The notes under the pieces are model-generated. The model made no database searches, was not told the DNA's origin, and saw only the letters and a program-made list of their open reading frames with translations. From contig JANXDI010000029.1 in assembly GCA_025059595.1 (NCBI GenBank), forward strand, positions 93,561 to 157,560: a stretch of 64,000 nt of DNA, given 5' to 3'. The position numbers and the translations under genes were made by a program. Source of the stretch: Candidatus Calditenuaceae archaeon (lineage in GTDB: Archaea > Thermoproteota > Nitrososphaeria_A > Caldarchaeales > Calditenuaceae). Below are positions 9,268-17,628 of the stretch, piece by piece (position 1 is the stretch's first letter; each line of letters opens with the position of its first letter).

Positions 9268-9942
9268 TCAAGACTTCGACACGATGCGCCTACAACTCAT
9301 TATCAGCTCGTTGAGGGCGTCGAATGCCTTCCCCCCATCTTCTGTCGCGACGAGAATAATCGTGTCTTTATAGCAGCTAACCACCTCCTCGACGTTTACC
9401 TCCTTAAGAGCCAGCCACTCCAACATATAGGAAACAACCCCGTGAGTTTTCTCAATTATTGCTGGACTAACTATTATCAGGGCAGCGATGCTTCCTTTCT
9501 CGCTTATAAAGAGTGAGCGGGGAAACTCTCTCTTAACTTCCTCAAGCCTCTCCTGACTGCAGATTAAGGTGATGGAGGTGATTCCGTCGAGAAGCTGAAA
9601 GAAGCCCCTCGGCCCGACGGCTAGGTCTCTCGCTATCCTCAGCGAAGCCTTATTTCTCTTCAGAATTATCTTGGCCAATCCCGTTTTGGCCTCGAGCTTG
9701 CTTTTTGCAATGACGCGAGCTGTGGCCAATCTCTTCTCCAAGGGCCTCTCCCTCATCCTCTTGAGGGCCGTAACTATGGTTGAGAGCTTGACATCTTGTC
9801 CAAGAAGGGCGTCAATTGTCGGTTTTATCAGCTTCGCAAGGGCTGACAGGTTGGCATAACCTCCATCAATAGCGGACTTATAGCCCTTCTCCACACTTAT
9901 TAAATATCGGACTGCCCGGCTCACTGACCAATCCCGATACAA
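9268..9942 (-). CDS. ACT-domain protein, probable regulator
   Basis: A 224-residue protein with a helical N-terminal region (about 1-95, plausibly a winged-helix or helix bundle) and a C-terminal regulatory region from about 100. The segment 'SPAIIEKTHGVVSYMLEWL' to 'VEEVVSCYKDTIILVATEDG' has the beta-alpha-beta-beta-alpha-beta look of an ACT domain, as in aspartokinases and related archaeal ACT proteins. It therefore probably senses an amino acid or similar ligand; no catalytic domain is visible. The start is TTG at 9942, supported by AAGGAGG six nt upstream. It is divergent from carAB and shares a palindromic TATA element with it, so it could regulate or be co-regulated with carbamoyl-phosphate synthesis. 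Confidence 0.7.
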   Translation of the reverse strand: MYRDWSVSRAVRYLISVEKGYKSAIDGGYANLSALAKLIKPTIDALLGQDVKLSTIVTALKRMRERPLEKRLATARVIAKSKLEAKTGLAKIILKRNKASLRIARDLAVGPRGFFQLLDGITSITLICSQERLEEVKREFPRSLFISEKGSIAALIIVSPAIIEKTHGVVSYMLEWLALKEVNVEEVVSCYKDTIILVATEDGGKAFDALNELIMSCRRIVSKS

Positions 9943-9976
9943 ACGCAGCCTCCTTATGACCGATACGGGTCAATAA

Positions 9977-9984
9977 GTATATAC
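9977..9984. promoter_or_regulatory. Palindromic TATA element shared by the ACT gene and carAB
   Basis: GTATATAC is a perfect palindrome in the 78-nt divergent gap. On the minus strand it predicts a start site near 9954, leaving a short leader that contains the AAGGAGG Shine-Dalgarno of the ACT gene. On the plus strand it predicts a start near 10006, about 15 nt before carA. Confidence 0.5.
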
Positions 9985-10020
9985 CTTGAAGCATCAAACT
10001 GTTAGTATCTTAGAGACCGA

Positions 10021-11145
10021 ATGGATAATTCCTTGGAGGGGCTCGTCGGAGGCTACGCCGCCGCGCTGGCCCTCGAGGACGGTTCCTTCATCATCGGAAG
10101 AGGCTTCGGGGGTCTCGGAAAGAGGAGCGGCGAAGTAGTATTCAGCACCGCGATGAACGGCTACACAGAATCTCTCACCGACCCATCATACGTCGGACAA
10201 ATACTGATTCTAACATATCCTCTCATCGGAAACTACGGAGTGCCGCCCGACTTTGAGTCTGATGGCATAAAGATTGAGGCGCTCGTTGTTAGCTTAGCTA
10301 CTGAGCCTAGCCACCCTCTCTCTGAGAAGTCGCTTAGTGAATGGCTACGGGAGAATGGGGTTCCGGGTGTCATGGATGTTGATACGAGGATGCTGGTGAA
10401 GAGGATTAGAGAGGAGGGCGTGATGGGCGGGGCTGTTCAGGTTGCGGAATCCTTCGAAGACATCAGCCGGGAAGAGCTTTTAAAAATGGCCCGCGAAGTA
10501 GACTACGATTCGCGTATTTTCGAGTATTCGGCCTACAAGGAGCCGGTCGTATTCAACGAGGATGGAGGCCCTTTGGTGGCTGTGGTCGACTTCGGGGTGA
10601 AGTACGGAGTTATTGACCGTCTAGTCAAGAGTGGGTTCCGTGTGGTCGTTGTCCCGGGGAGGCTTGGCTCTGATGCGGTCTTCTCATACGGGCCTCGCGG
10701 TGTAGTGATTAGTAACGGACCCGGTAATCCGGCGAAGATGTCTTGGGCCGTCAAGATTGTGAGGGAGATAGTTGAGAGCGGAGTCCCGACACTGGGCGTC
10801 TGCCTAGGTCATCAGCTCCTCGCACTCGCCTTAGGGGCCGAGACATACAAGCTGAAATACGGCCACAGGGGAATAAACAAAGCCTGCAGAGACCTCGTCA
10901 CGGGGAGGAGAGTCATAACGCTTCAAAATCACGGCTATGCAGTTTCAGAGGAGAGTCTTGAGAGAACAGGTTTTAAAGTCTGGTTCCAAGACTGCGACGA
11001 CGGCACGGTAGAAGGGCTCATTCACGAGTCTTATCCATGCATCTCCGTCCAGTTTCACCCTGAGGGGAGGCCAGGTCCGAGGGACGCCCTTTACGTTTTC
11101 GAGATGTTCGAGAAAATGGTGAGGAGTGGTGGAAACAGTCCATAA
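10021..11145 (+). CDS. carA: Carbamoyl-phosphate synthase small (glutaminase) subunit
   Basis: Releases ammonia from glutamine for carbamoyl-phosphate synthesis, feeding pyrimidines and arginine. The N-terminal CPSase small-chain domain (about 1-150, with 'STAMNGYTESLTDPSY') is followed by a class I glutamine amidotransferase domain. The catalytic triad is visible: Cys261 in GVCLGHQ, His346 and Glu348 in QFHPE. Length (374) is normal. The start ATG follows a TATA element but no clear Shine-Dalgarno. The gene overlaps carB by 20 nt, implying coupled translation. argF lies about 32 kb away. Confidence 0.97.
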   Translation: MDNSLEGLVGGYAAALALEDGSFIIGRGFGGLGKRSGEVVFSTAMNGYTESLTDPSYVGQILILTYPLIGNYGVPPDFESDGIKIEALVVSLATEPSHPLSEKSLSEWLRENGVPGVMDVDTRMLVKRIREEGVMGGAVQVAESFEDISREELLKMAREVDYDSRIFEYSAYKEPVVFNEDGGPLVAVVDFGVKYGVIDRLVKSGFRVVVVPGRLGSDAVFSYGPRGVVISNGPGNPAKMSWAVKIVREIVESGVPTLGVCLGHQLLALALGAETYKLKYGHRGINKACRDLVTGRRVITLQNHGYAVSEESLERTGFKVWFQDCDDGTVEGLIHESYPCISVQFHPEGRPGPRDALYVFEMFEKMVRSGGNSP

Positions 11146-14100
11146 AGTTCTCGTAATAGGGTCGGGCGGAATTAAGATAGCCGAGGCCGCGGAGTTCGAT
11201 TATAGTGGAAGCCAGGCGCTTAAAGCTCTCAAAGGAGAGGGTATCTCAACAATTCTTGTCAATCCGAATATCGCGACCATACAGACCACGCATCTTCTAG
11301 CTGACAGAGTCTACTTCGCCCCTATTACGGTTGAATATCTTGAGAAAATCATAGAGAAAGAGGCACCTGATGGAATCATGGTTGGTTTCGGTGGCCAGAG
11401 CGCGTTAAGTGCGGGTGTCCAGCTATACCGACAGGGAGTGCTGGAAAAATACGGTGTCAAGGTCCTCGGAACACCAATCGAGGGGATTGAGGCAGCCCTC
11501 ACGCGCTCAATTTTCCGCGAGACGATGATAAAGGCCGGTCTGCCAATTCCGCCATCTCGACCCGCAGATAGCATAAAGGAGGCGATCGCCGCCGCGGATG
11601 AGGTTGGCTATCCGGTCATAGTCCGCGTCAGTTTCAATCTCGGTGGGAGAGGGTCTTTCGTCGCTTATAAGAGGGATGAACTTGAGGCGAAGCTCACTAG
11701 GGCATTTTCTCATAGCCTCGTTGGGAATGTCCTTGTGGAGAAGTATCTTGAGAAGTGGAAGGAGATAGAGTATGAAATCATGAGGGATGGGGCGGGGAAC
11801 ATGGTCGCGGTCGCATGTCTTGAGAATATTGAGCCTATGGGAGTTCATACAGGCGAGTCGGTGGTCGTTGCACCGAGCCAAACCCTCACAGATAAGGAAT
11901 ATCAGGCCATGAGGTTGGCTTCCTTCGGCGTAGCATCCGCGATAAAGCTCGTAGGAGAATGTAATGTTCAGCTCGCCTTAAACCAAGCTACAGGAGATTA
12001 TTACGTGATAGAGACCAATCCGAGAATGTCTAGAAGCAGCGCATTAGCGAGCAAGGCCACGGGATACCCGCTCGCCTACATAGCAACAAAACTCTGCCTC
12101 GGATACCTCCTCGACGAGCTCCTAAACCTGATAACGAGAAGCACCACAGCCTTCTTCGAGCCAAGCCTCGATTACGTCGTCCTGAAGGCCCCCCGTTGGG
12201 ACTTGGATAAGTTCTGGCCTCGGGACGAGGTCTTGGGCTCGGAGATGATGAGTGTGGGAGAGGTTATGGCGATAGGGAGGAACATTGAGGAGGTTTATCA
12301 GAAGGCGTTCAGGATGTTAGACTTGGGGCTTAATGGGCTTGTTGATGCGCGTCTATTTAGGAATGATGAGAGCCTTGTCAGTGTTTTAGAGAGACTCAGG
12401 CAGTTCAGACCTTATTGGCTCTTAGACGCCGCTAAAGCCCTTTATCTCGGAGCAACGGTGGAGCAGCTTTCCAACATAACCGGTGTGGACCCATTCTTTC
12501 TAAGATCCGTGGAAAAAATAGTCAAGATTGCTTCTCTCTTCAGAGAACTGGACTCGCTAGACGCGGACGTCAAAGAGTCTCTTCTTAAGGAAGCTCTGAA
12601 GGCCGGTTTCACCGTGGAGCAACTAGCAGCGATAGCCAATAAGAGTCGCGAAGAGGTGCTGAAGGCCTGCCAGTCAAACAACACAAGGCCTTTCTTGAAA
12701 AACATAGATACACTGGCAGGAGAAAAGCCAGCTATGACGAATTACTCCTACACCACTCATTCAGGGTCTGAGAACGACATTGTGAGTGAAAACGGAGACA
12801 GCACACTATTCGTCCTCGGTGCCGGTTGCTTTAGGATTGGAGTGTCTGTTGAATTCGACTGGGGGACTGTAAATATTTACAATAATTTGAGGGAGATGGG
12901 TAAAAGGGCGGCCATAATCAACTATAATCCAGAGACAGTGTCGACGGATTGGGATGTTATCGACTTTCTCATCAACGCAGAACTGACCCCTGAGTCGATA
13001 GAGAGCATAGCGTTAACACAGGGATGCGGAGGAGTAATAATCTCATCAGCTGGACAGATAGGGAACAATGTCGCGGAAGAGCTGAGTAGGAGAAATATCG
13101 CTATTTTGGGGACACATCCCGCCTCAGTCGGATTTGCTGAGAATCGCTCAAAATTCAGCAAGCTCTTAGAGAGACTCGGAATCAAGCAGCCTACTTGGGC
13201 CACAGTAACGGAGTTGGAAAAGCTTCCGAGAATTGCTGAGGAGGTCGGATACCCCGTGATAATCAGGCCTAGCTACATCCTCAGCGGAACATCTGTCTTC
13301 ATAGCTTATGATGAGGATGAGCTCCGGGAACTGATGGGGAAGCTTTCGAAGCACGCCGACAAGCCAATCGTCGTCAGCCACTTTGTTGAGGATGCGGTTG
13401 AGGCGGAGGTGGACTGCGTCTCAGACGGCTCAAGAGTCCTGATGCTACCGATGGATCATGTGGAATATGCGGGTGTTCACAGTGGTGATGCAACAATCTC
13501 AATCCCGCCGTTCAGGATCGGGGAGAAGATTATCGCTAAGATAGCAGAGAATACCGGACTTATTGCAAGGGCTCTCAATGTTATGGGGCCCTTTAATATT
13601 CAGTATCTGGTGAAGGATGGGGATGTTTACGTGATTGAATGTAATTTGAGGTGCAGCCGTTCCATGCCATTCAGCAGTAAGGTGTATGGTTTTGACCTGA
13701 TGAGTCACGCGACGCGCTGTATCGTCGGGGAAAGCCTCAACTTAGATGATGAGAGATTGGAGGAAGTTTATGATGGAGTTTATGTCCCCCTACAGCGTGT
13801 GTGGGGAGTTAAGTCTCCGCAGTTTTCTTGGGCTCAGATTAGACGCTCCTACCCGTTCCTCGGTCCTGAGATGAGGAGCACCGGCGAGGTTGCGGCTATG
13901 GGTTTAGAGTTTCATGAAGCTCTCCTGAAGAGCTGGCTTTCAGCAACTCCGAACAGAATTCCGCCGAAAGATGTGCCTGTTCTCGTCTACCCAGACTCGA
14001 CACGCTCAGTCGAAAGGTTCAAGAAAGTCGCGAGCGTCCTTCACGAAGCAGGCTATGAGGTTATGACCTTGGAGGAGTCTCCGATTCCGGGGCTCCCTGA

Positions 14101-14395
14101 GGTTAGAAGCGAAACAGCCGTCAAAGCCGTCAAGACAAGAAGGTTGGGAGCGCTTATAAGCGCTGGATACGTCCCACAAATCGACTACGAATTAAGAAGG
14201 GCCGCTGCAGACCACAACGTTCCCCTAATTCTCAGCGCGGAGCTTGCTTTCGAAATTTCAACAGCTTTGAAGAGGCTGTCAGACGAAAAATTAGACCTCA
14301 GCGTTAGGGAACTCTCCGAGCTCTGGGAGCTAAACCATCAGGAGATATCGCCATTTTTGATGATGCGTAGAAAAAATAATTCCGGGAGGAAATAG
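11126..14395 (+). CDS. carB: Carbamoyl-phosphate synthase large subunit
   Basis: Makes carbamoyl phosphate from bicarbonate, ammonia and two ATP. The protein has two homologous ATP-grasp halves (about 1-540 and 560-935) and a C-terminal MGS-like allosteric region to 1089. The N-terminal motif GSGGIKIAEAAEFDYSGSQA, and in the second half RIGVSVEFDW followed by NYNPETVSTD, resemble the eukaryotic/crenarchaeal type ('GSGG', 'VEFDW') rather than the usual bacterial GSGPIVIGQ form. A GTG at 11126 or the next codon (GTG 11129) starts translation inside carA, with GGTGAGG just upstream. A less conserved linker lies at about 525-560. Confidence 0.97.
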   Translation: MVETVHKVLVIGSGGIKIAEAAEFDYSGSQALKALKGEGISTILVNPNIATIQTTHLLADRVYFAPITVEYLEKIIEKEAPDGIMVGFGGQSALSAGVQLYRQGVLEKYGVKVLGTPIEGIEAALTRSIFRETMIKAGLPIPPSRPADSIKEAIAAADEVGYPVIVRVSFNLGGRGSFVAYKRDELEAKLTRAFSHSLVGNVLVEKYLEKWKEIEYEIMRDGAGNMVAVACLENIEPMGVHTGESVVVAPSQTLTDKEYQAMRLASFGVASAIKLVGECNVQLALNQATGDYYVIETNPRMSRSSALASKATGYPLAYIATKLCLGYLLDELLNLITRSTTAFFEPSLDYVVLKAPRWDLDKFWPRDEVLGSEMMSVGEVMAIGRNIEEVYQKAFRMLDLGLNGLVDARLFRNDESLVSVLERLRQFRPYWLLDAAKALYLGATVEQLSNITGVDPFFLRSVEKIVKIASLFRELDSLDADVKESLLKEALKAGFTVEQLAAIANKSREEVLKACQSNNTRPFLKNIDTLAGEKPAMTNYSYTTHSGSENDIVSENGDSTLFVLGAGCFRIGVSVEFDWGTVNIYNNLREMGKRAAIINYNPETVSTDWDVIDFLINAELTPESIESIALTQGCGGVIISSAGQIGNNVAEELSRRNIAILGTHPASVGFAENRSKFSKLLERLGIKQPTWATVTELEKLPRIAEEVGYPVIIRPSYILSGTSVFIAYDEDELRELMGKLSKHADKPIVVSHFVEDAVEAEVDCVSDGSRVLMLPMDHVEYAGVHSGDATISIPPFRIGEKIIAKIAENTGLIARALNVMGPFNIQYLVKDGDVYVIECNLRCSRSMPFSSKVYGFDLMSHATRCIVGESLNLDDERLEEVYDGVYVPLQRVWGVKSPQFSWAQIRRSYPFLGPEMRSTGEVAAMGLEFHEALLKSWLSATPNRIPPKDVPVLVYPDSTRSVERFKKVASVLHEAGYEVMTLEESPIPGLPEVRSETAVKAVKTRRLGALISAGYVPQIDYELRRAAADHNVPLILSAELAFEISTALKRLSDEKLDLSVRELSELWELNHQEISPFLMMRRKNNSGRK

Positions 14396-14403
14396 AGTAT
14401 ATC
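14396..14403 (+). promoter_or_regulatory. TATA-like element of ndk
   Basis: AGTATATC is centred about 30 nt before the ndk ATG (14430), just after the carB stop, so ndk probably has its own leaderless transcript. Confidence 0.45.
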
Positions 14404-14429
14404 AGTCGGCAAGAATCGCTGAATAGCGT

Positions 14430-14849
14430 ATGGTTGAGCGGACCTTCATCATGCTTAAGCCAAGTGCAGTAGAGAGGGGACTGGTGGGAGAGATACTTTC
14501 AAGGTTTGAGCATAAGGGTCTTAGGATTGCGGCCTTGAAGCTCGTGAAGGTGAAGAGAGATGTGGCAGAGAGGCTTTATGCGGTTCATGTGGGGAAACAT
14601 TTTTTCCAAGCACTTGTAGACTCGATTGTAGGTAAAGACGTTGTTGTAGCGGTCTTGGAAGGCAGGTCTGCTGTTGAAGTCGTTAGGCTAATGATTGGTG
14701 CCACAGACCCTGTGAAAGCTAATCCCGGCACAATCCGGGGAGACTACGGACTTGACATCACCAATAACATCATACATGCTTCAGACAGTCAAGCCTCTTA
14801 CGAATATGAGCACAGAATATTCTTCACTCCAGAAGAGATTATAGAGTAG
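14430..14849 (+). CDS. ndk: Nucleoside diphosphate kinase
   Basis: Transfers the gamma-phosphate between nucleoside tri- and diphosphates through a phosphohistidine. The protein (139 residues) has the family start 'ERTFIMLKPSAVERGLVGEI' split by conserved positions, the NP-containing 'KANPGTIRGDYG' segment, and the active site NIIHASDS with His116. Length is normal. It ends exactly where the convergent L24e gene ends (14849/14850), so no spacer separates the two stop codons. Confidence 0.97.
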   Translation: MVERTFIMLKPSAVERGLVGEILSRFEHKGLRIAALKLVKVKRDVAERLYAVHVGKHFFQALVDSIVGKDVVVAVLEGRSAVEVVRLMIGATDPVKANPGTIRGDYGLDITNNIIHASDSQASYEYEHRIFFTPEEIIE

Positions 14850-15041
14850 CTAAGCTCTTCTCTCCTTACCATAAAAACTCGTCCACTTAATCCTCCTCGA
14901 GTCCTTCTTGTGCTTTGTCATGTAGACGAAGCATCTTCTGCTGCAGAACCAGTTCAGAGCACCGTCTCTCCTTACGAGAAGAAGCCCTGTCCCATGCATG
15001 AAACTTTTACCACAAAAACTGCAAGTATGCATGCTCGGCAC
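14850..15041 (-). CDS. rpl24e: Large ribosomal subunit protein L24e (eL24)
   Basis: Small zinc-binding protein of the 50S subunit (63 residues). The treble-clef ligands are visible as CSFCGKSF near the N-terminus and CSRRC in the middle, with a basic C-terminal 'KDSRRIKWTS' tail characteristic of eL24. It follows rps28e by 10 nt in an L7Ae-S28e-L24e operon, an arrangement common in archaea, often with ndk as neighbour; here ndk is convergent rather than collinear. Confidence 0.95.
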   Translation of the reverse strand: MPSMHTCSFCGKSFMHGTGLLLVRRDGALNWFCSRRCFVYMTKHKKDSRRIKWTSFYGKERRA

Positions 15042-15051
15042 ATCAACCCCC

Positions 15052-15255
15052 TCACTTAATCTTCTCGGCCTCTCTCTCCGTGTCTATCAGTATTAAAACA
15101 TCACCAACCCTCACCGGCCCCTTCACATTCCTCGTAATCACCCTCCCTGCGTCGGGGCCCTCCAGAATCCGAACCCTTACCTGCGTTACATCGCCCCTAA
15201 CTCCGGTCCTCCCGACAATCTGCTCCACGACAGCAGGGAGCCCTGAAGTACTCAT
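15052..15255 (-). CDS. rps28e: Small ribosomal subunit protein S28e (eS28)
   Basis: OB-fold protein of the 30S subunit (67 residues), recognised from '[20 protein letters not shown]', then [20 protein letters not shown], ending in the short basic tail. Middle gene of the L7Ae-S28e-L24e operon, 47 nt after L7Ae. Confidence 0.96.
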   Translation of the reverse strand: MSTSGLPAVVEQIVGRTGVRGDVTQVRVRILEGPDAGRVITRNVKGPVRVGDVLILIDTEREAEKIK

Positions 15256-15302
15256 GTCAGCCCTCCTTCCAGAGATAGGAGACAGCCAGAAACTATTTAA
15301 CG

Positions 15303-15686
15303 CTAACCCGAGCGCTTAATTCTCTCCAGCTGCTTCAAAACCTCCTCGAAATACGTCTTAGCCTCGCCCACGTCTATGACCGCGACGGAGCTGGCCGAGA
15401 CTTCGAGCCCGGCGGCCCTCCCCAAATCCTCCTTCCTCGCGACATAGACGTAGGGTATCCTCTTCTCATCGCAGAGAGATGGCAGAAAGGCTACTATCTC
15501 CGGAGGGTCGACATTTTCTGCGATGACCACTAGCTTCGCCTGCCCCCTCTCGATAGACTTAATCACTTCATTCACCCCCTTCCTTATTCTTCCTGTCTCC
15601 CTAGCCATCTTGACGATCTCGAGAGTTGCATTGGCGATTTCAGGCGGCGTCTTAAACTTCACGTAGAAGCTTAGCTCAGGCGTCAT
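15303..15686 (-). CDS. rpl7ae: Large ribosomal subunit protein L7Ae (eL8), kink-turn binder
   Basis: Binds kink-turns in 23S rRNA, C/D and H/ACA guide RNAs and archaeal RNase P RNA. The 127-residue protein shows '[17 protein letters not shown]', the RNA-binding loop '[13 protein letters not shown]', and [15 protein letters not shown], all diagnostic for the L7Ae/L30e family. A TATA-like AAATATATATTA (about 15719-15731) lies about 40 nt upstream, giving a short predicted leader. First gene of its ribosomal operon. Its RNase P role links it to Rnp1 encoded at 55858. Confidence 0.96.
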   Translation of the reverse strand: MTPELSFYVKFKTPPEIANATLEIVKMARETGRIRKGVNEVIKSIERGQAKLVVIAENVDPPEIVAFLPSLCDEKRIPYVYVARKEDLGRAAGLEVSASSVAVIDVGEAKTYFEEVLKQLERIKRSG

Positions 15687-15757
15687 TGCTAAGCACCGAT
15701 GAACGAATTAGCTTGGCGTATAATATATATTTGTTTTCCCCGGCTGGTTACGCGAAT

Positions 15758-17158
15758 CTATAGGTAAGGTGCTACGCCGCTTCTCAAGTAGGGGACGAAA
15801 TTGATTATCGTGAGTGCTATGTGGAGGATTCCTTTGAGGTAGTCCTCTAGGGAGATGCTCTCGTCTGGTGCATGAATGTTTGAGCGGTGGTCGCCAATTC
15901 CAGCAGCGACGCAGGGCGTCCCTAAAAAATCTGTTACAAGATACATGGGCCCTGAACCTGGTGATGATGGATATACAAGTGGCTTGACTCCGTGAGCGGC
16001 CTCCGCCGTCATCTTGACAAGCTCAACGAACGGTTCACTCGGGCTTGTCCTCGCAGCCGGATATCCCTTCTCGAGGGGCCTCACCGAGACTCTCCCGCCG
16101 CTCACCCGCTCGACATGCTTAATGATAAGTTCCAAGATTTTCTCAGGCCTCATTCGCGGCACGAGTCTGACGTCAATCTTGGCATATGCCGTGTTAGGCA
16201 GGACTGTTTTTGAGCCTGGGCCCGTATAGCCTGAATTGAGGCCGCAAACATTGATGCATGGCATCATCGTGAGGTCGGTGAACAACTCCTTCAGAGGCTT
16301 TCTCGAAATCAAACCATCTTCTCCAGCGACTGCCCTAATCTCAGACTCGGCTGAACCAAGCTCGTCAAGCAGCGCTAACGTCTCACTGTCCGGCTTCTCC
16401 ACATCATCGTAAAAACCGTCAACAGTTACTAGCCCCTCCCTGTTCCTCAGTGTGGAGATGACGTGGACGAGTTCAAGGGCCGGGTTTCTGACGATGGCTC
16501 CCCAAGATGAGTGTAGGTCCGGCCTCTTCTCAGTTGCGTGAATCTCTAAATAGAGTATGCCCTTTGCGCCGAGGTAGATGAGGGGCCTGCCCTCCGGGCT
16601 AGACCCACCCATCTCCCAAAGGCAGGCATCAGCGCTCAGCGAATCCCTGTGATTTTTGAAGAATTTCTCGAGGTTGGGGCTCCCTATCTCCTCTTCGCCC
16701 TCAACCAAGAACTTGATATTTAGAGGCACTTCTCCGACTGAATCCATGAGAAGGTCGATGGCGCATAGCCTTGCAGCCAAGTTACCCTTGTTATCGCAGG
16801 CTCCTCGAGCATAGATTCTTCCATCCCTGATGGATGGCTTGAAAGGGTCTGACGTCCATTTTTCGATTGGGTCCGGTGGCTGGACATCGTAGTGATTGTA
16901 GATGAGGAGGGTGCCGTGCCTCTCCTCCCTTAGCTCCCCCCATACGGCCGGATAGCCATTAAACTCTCTGAATATCTCAACCCTTAAACCTGCTCTCTCT
17001 AAGGCACGAGCCACACGTTCAGGAGCCTCATCCATACCCTCCCCAGTCGCCGAGACGCTCGGAAAACTCAACATCTCCTTCAAAACTTCGAGATATTCAT
17101 CACGCTTCTCGATTATACGGTTTCTAAACCTCTCAGTAATCTCTCCCATCGCGGGCAT
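15758..17158 (-). CDS. M20-family metallopeptidase (dipeptidase/deacylase type)
   Basis: Zinc-dependent M20 peptidase of about 466 residues, of the CPG2/ArgE/DapE superfamily; it probably cleaves dipeptides or deacylates amino acids in the cytoplasm. Metal ligands are visible in NHYDVQP, GACDNKGN, the catalytic EGEEEIGS and the C-terminal IHAPDESI; the dimerisation domain lies between. I choose the ATG at 17158 (MPAMGEI) over the open frame to 17251 because a TATA-like ATAAGTCTTAAG at 17178-17189 is 26 nt upstream and the longer version would run into the divergent gene. ATG 17149 is also possible. Substrate cannot be told from sequence. Confidence 0.9.
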   Translation of the reverse strand: MPAMGEITERFRNRIIEKRDEYLEVLKEMLSFPSVSATGEGMDEAPERVARALERAGLRVEIFREFNGYPAVWGELREERHGTLLIYNHYDVQPPDPIEKWTSDPFKPSIRDGRIYARGACDNKGNLAARLCAIDLLMDSVGEVPLNIKFLVEGEEEIGSPNLEKFFKNHRDSLSADACLWEMGGSSPEGRPLIYLGAKGILYLEIHATEKRPDLHSSWGAIVRNPALELVHVISTLRNREGLVTVDGFYDDVEKPDSETLALLDELGSAESEIRAVAGEDGLISRKPLKELFTDLTMMPCINVCGLNSGYTGPGSKTVLPNTAYAKIDVRLVPRMRPEKILELIIKHVERVSGGRVSVRPLEKGYPAARTSPSEPFVELVKMTAEAAHGVKPLVYPSSPGSGPMYLVTDFLGTPCVAAGIGDHRSNIHAPDESISLEDYLKGILHIALTIINFVPYLRSGVAPYL

Positions 17159-17177
17159 AGAAAGCCCATACCCCCCG

Positions 17178-17189
17178 ATAAGTCTTAAG
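17178..17189 (-). promoter_or_regulatory. TATA-like element of the M20 peptidase gene
   Basis: RC of ATAAGTCTTAAG is centred about 26 nt before the ATG at 17158. It supports the shorter protein and a leaderless mRNA. Confidence 0.4.
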
Positions 17190-17271
17190 CCCCCCAGGAT
17201 AAGCAGTTCCACCTGAAACTGTAGTAATGATATATATGGGGGCGACCGCACATTTATATAGGAAGGCGCCT

Positions 17272-17628
17272 TTGCCGAGGCTTCGCACAGGAACCGTGAT
17301 AGTCGGATATTATGCTCAGAAGATACGGAAGATTCTCTACGCGCAGAATAGGGAATTGATAAAGACCGGCCAGCTAGGGGCGTCCGAGGTAGCGAGGGCT
17401 GCTGGTGAGTTGAACCAGAGGCTATATGTTGCGCTGGTCGAGAGGCTGGTTCTCTCTAAGGGTGATATCGTGCGTGTAGAGATTAACTACGATATTGTGG
17501 GCGACAGGGTCGTGTGGGATTTGGGCTCTCTCCGTTTGAACGTCTATAGGAGAGTCGACCCCGACACAGTCGATGCTGCCCTTAAGGCCATGCGTCAGGA
17601 AAAGTTGCCGGTTGAGGCTGGTGGATGA
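17272..17628 (+). CDS. Conserved archaeal protein resembling DUF2258
   Basis: Small protein (118 residues from TTG 17272) of no known function. The start 'LPRLRTGTVIVGYYAQKIRK' and the later 'LVLSKGDIVRVEINYDI' resemble the DUF2258 family of TACK archaea, an assignment from memory of the family pattern. Start choice: a TATA-like TGATATATATGG at 17228-17239 predicts a transcript from about 17259, and AGGAAGG sits 5 nt before TTG 17272. ATGs at 17227 and 17236 would lie upstream of that transcript start. The stop overlaps the ThiN-domain regulator gene by 4 nt (GATGAGG junction), so the two are probably co-expressed. Confidence 0.65.
   Translation: MPRLRTGTVIVGYYAQKIRKILYAQNRELIKTGQLGASEVARAAGELNQRLYVALVERLVLSKGDIVRVEINYDIVGDRVVWDLGSLRLNVYRRVDPDTVDAALKAMRQEKLPVEAGG

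Noticed and set aside
14850..15686. L24e or S28e being spurious small frames
   Set aside because: Zinc ligands and the [12 protein letters not shown] core are clear and the order with L7Ae is typical of archaea.
17159..17251. Longer M20 peptidase start at 17251
   Set aside because: It would overlap the divergent gene and its own TATA-like element; ATG 17158 fits better.
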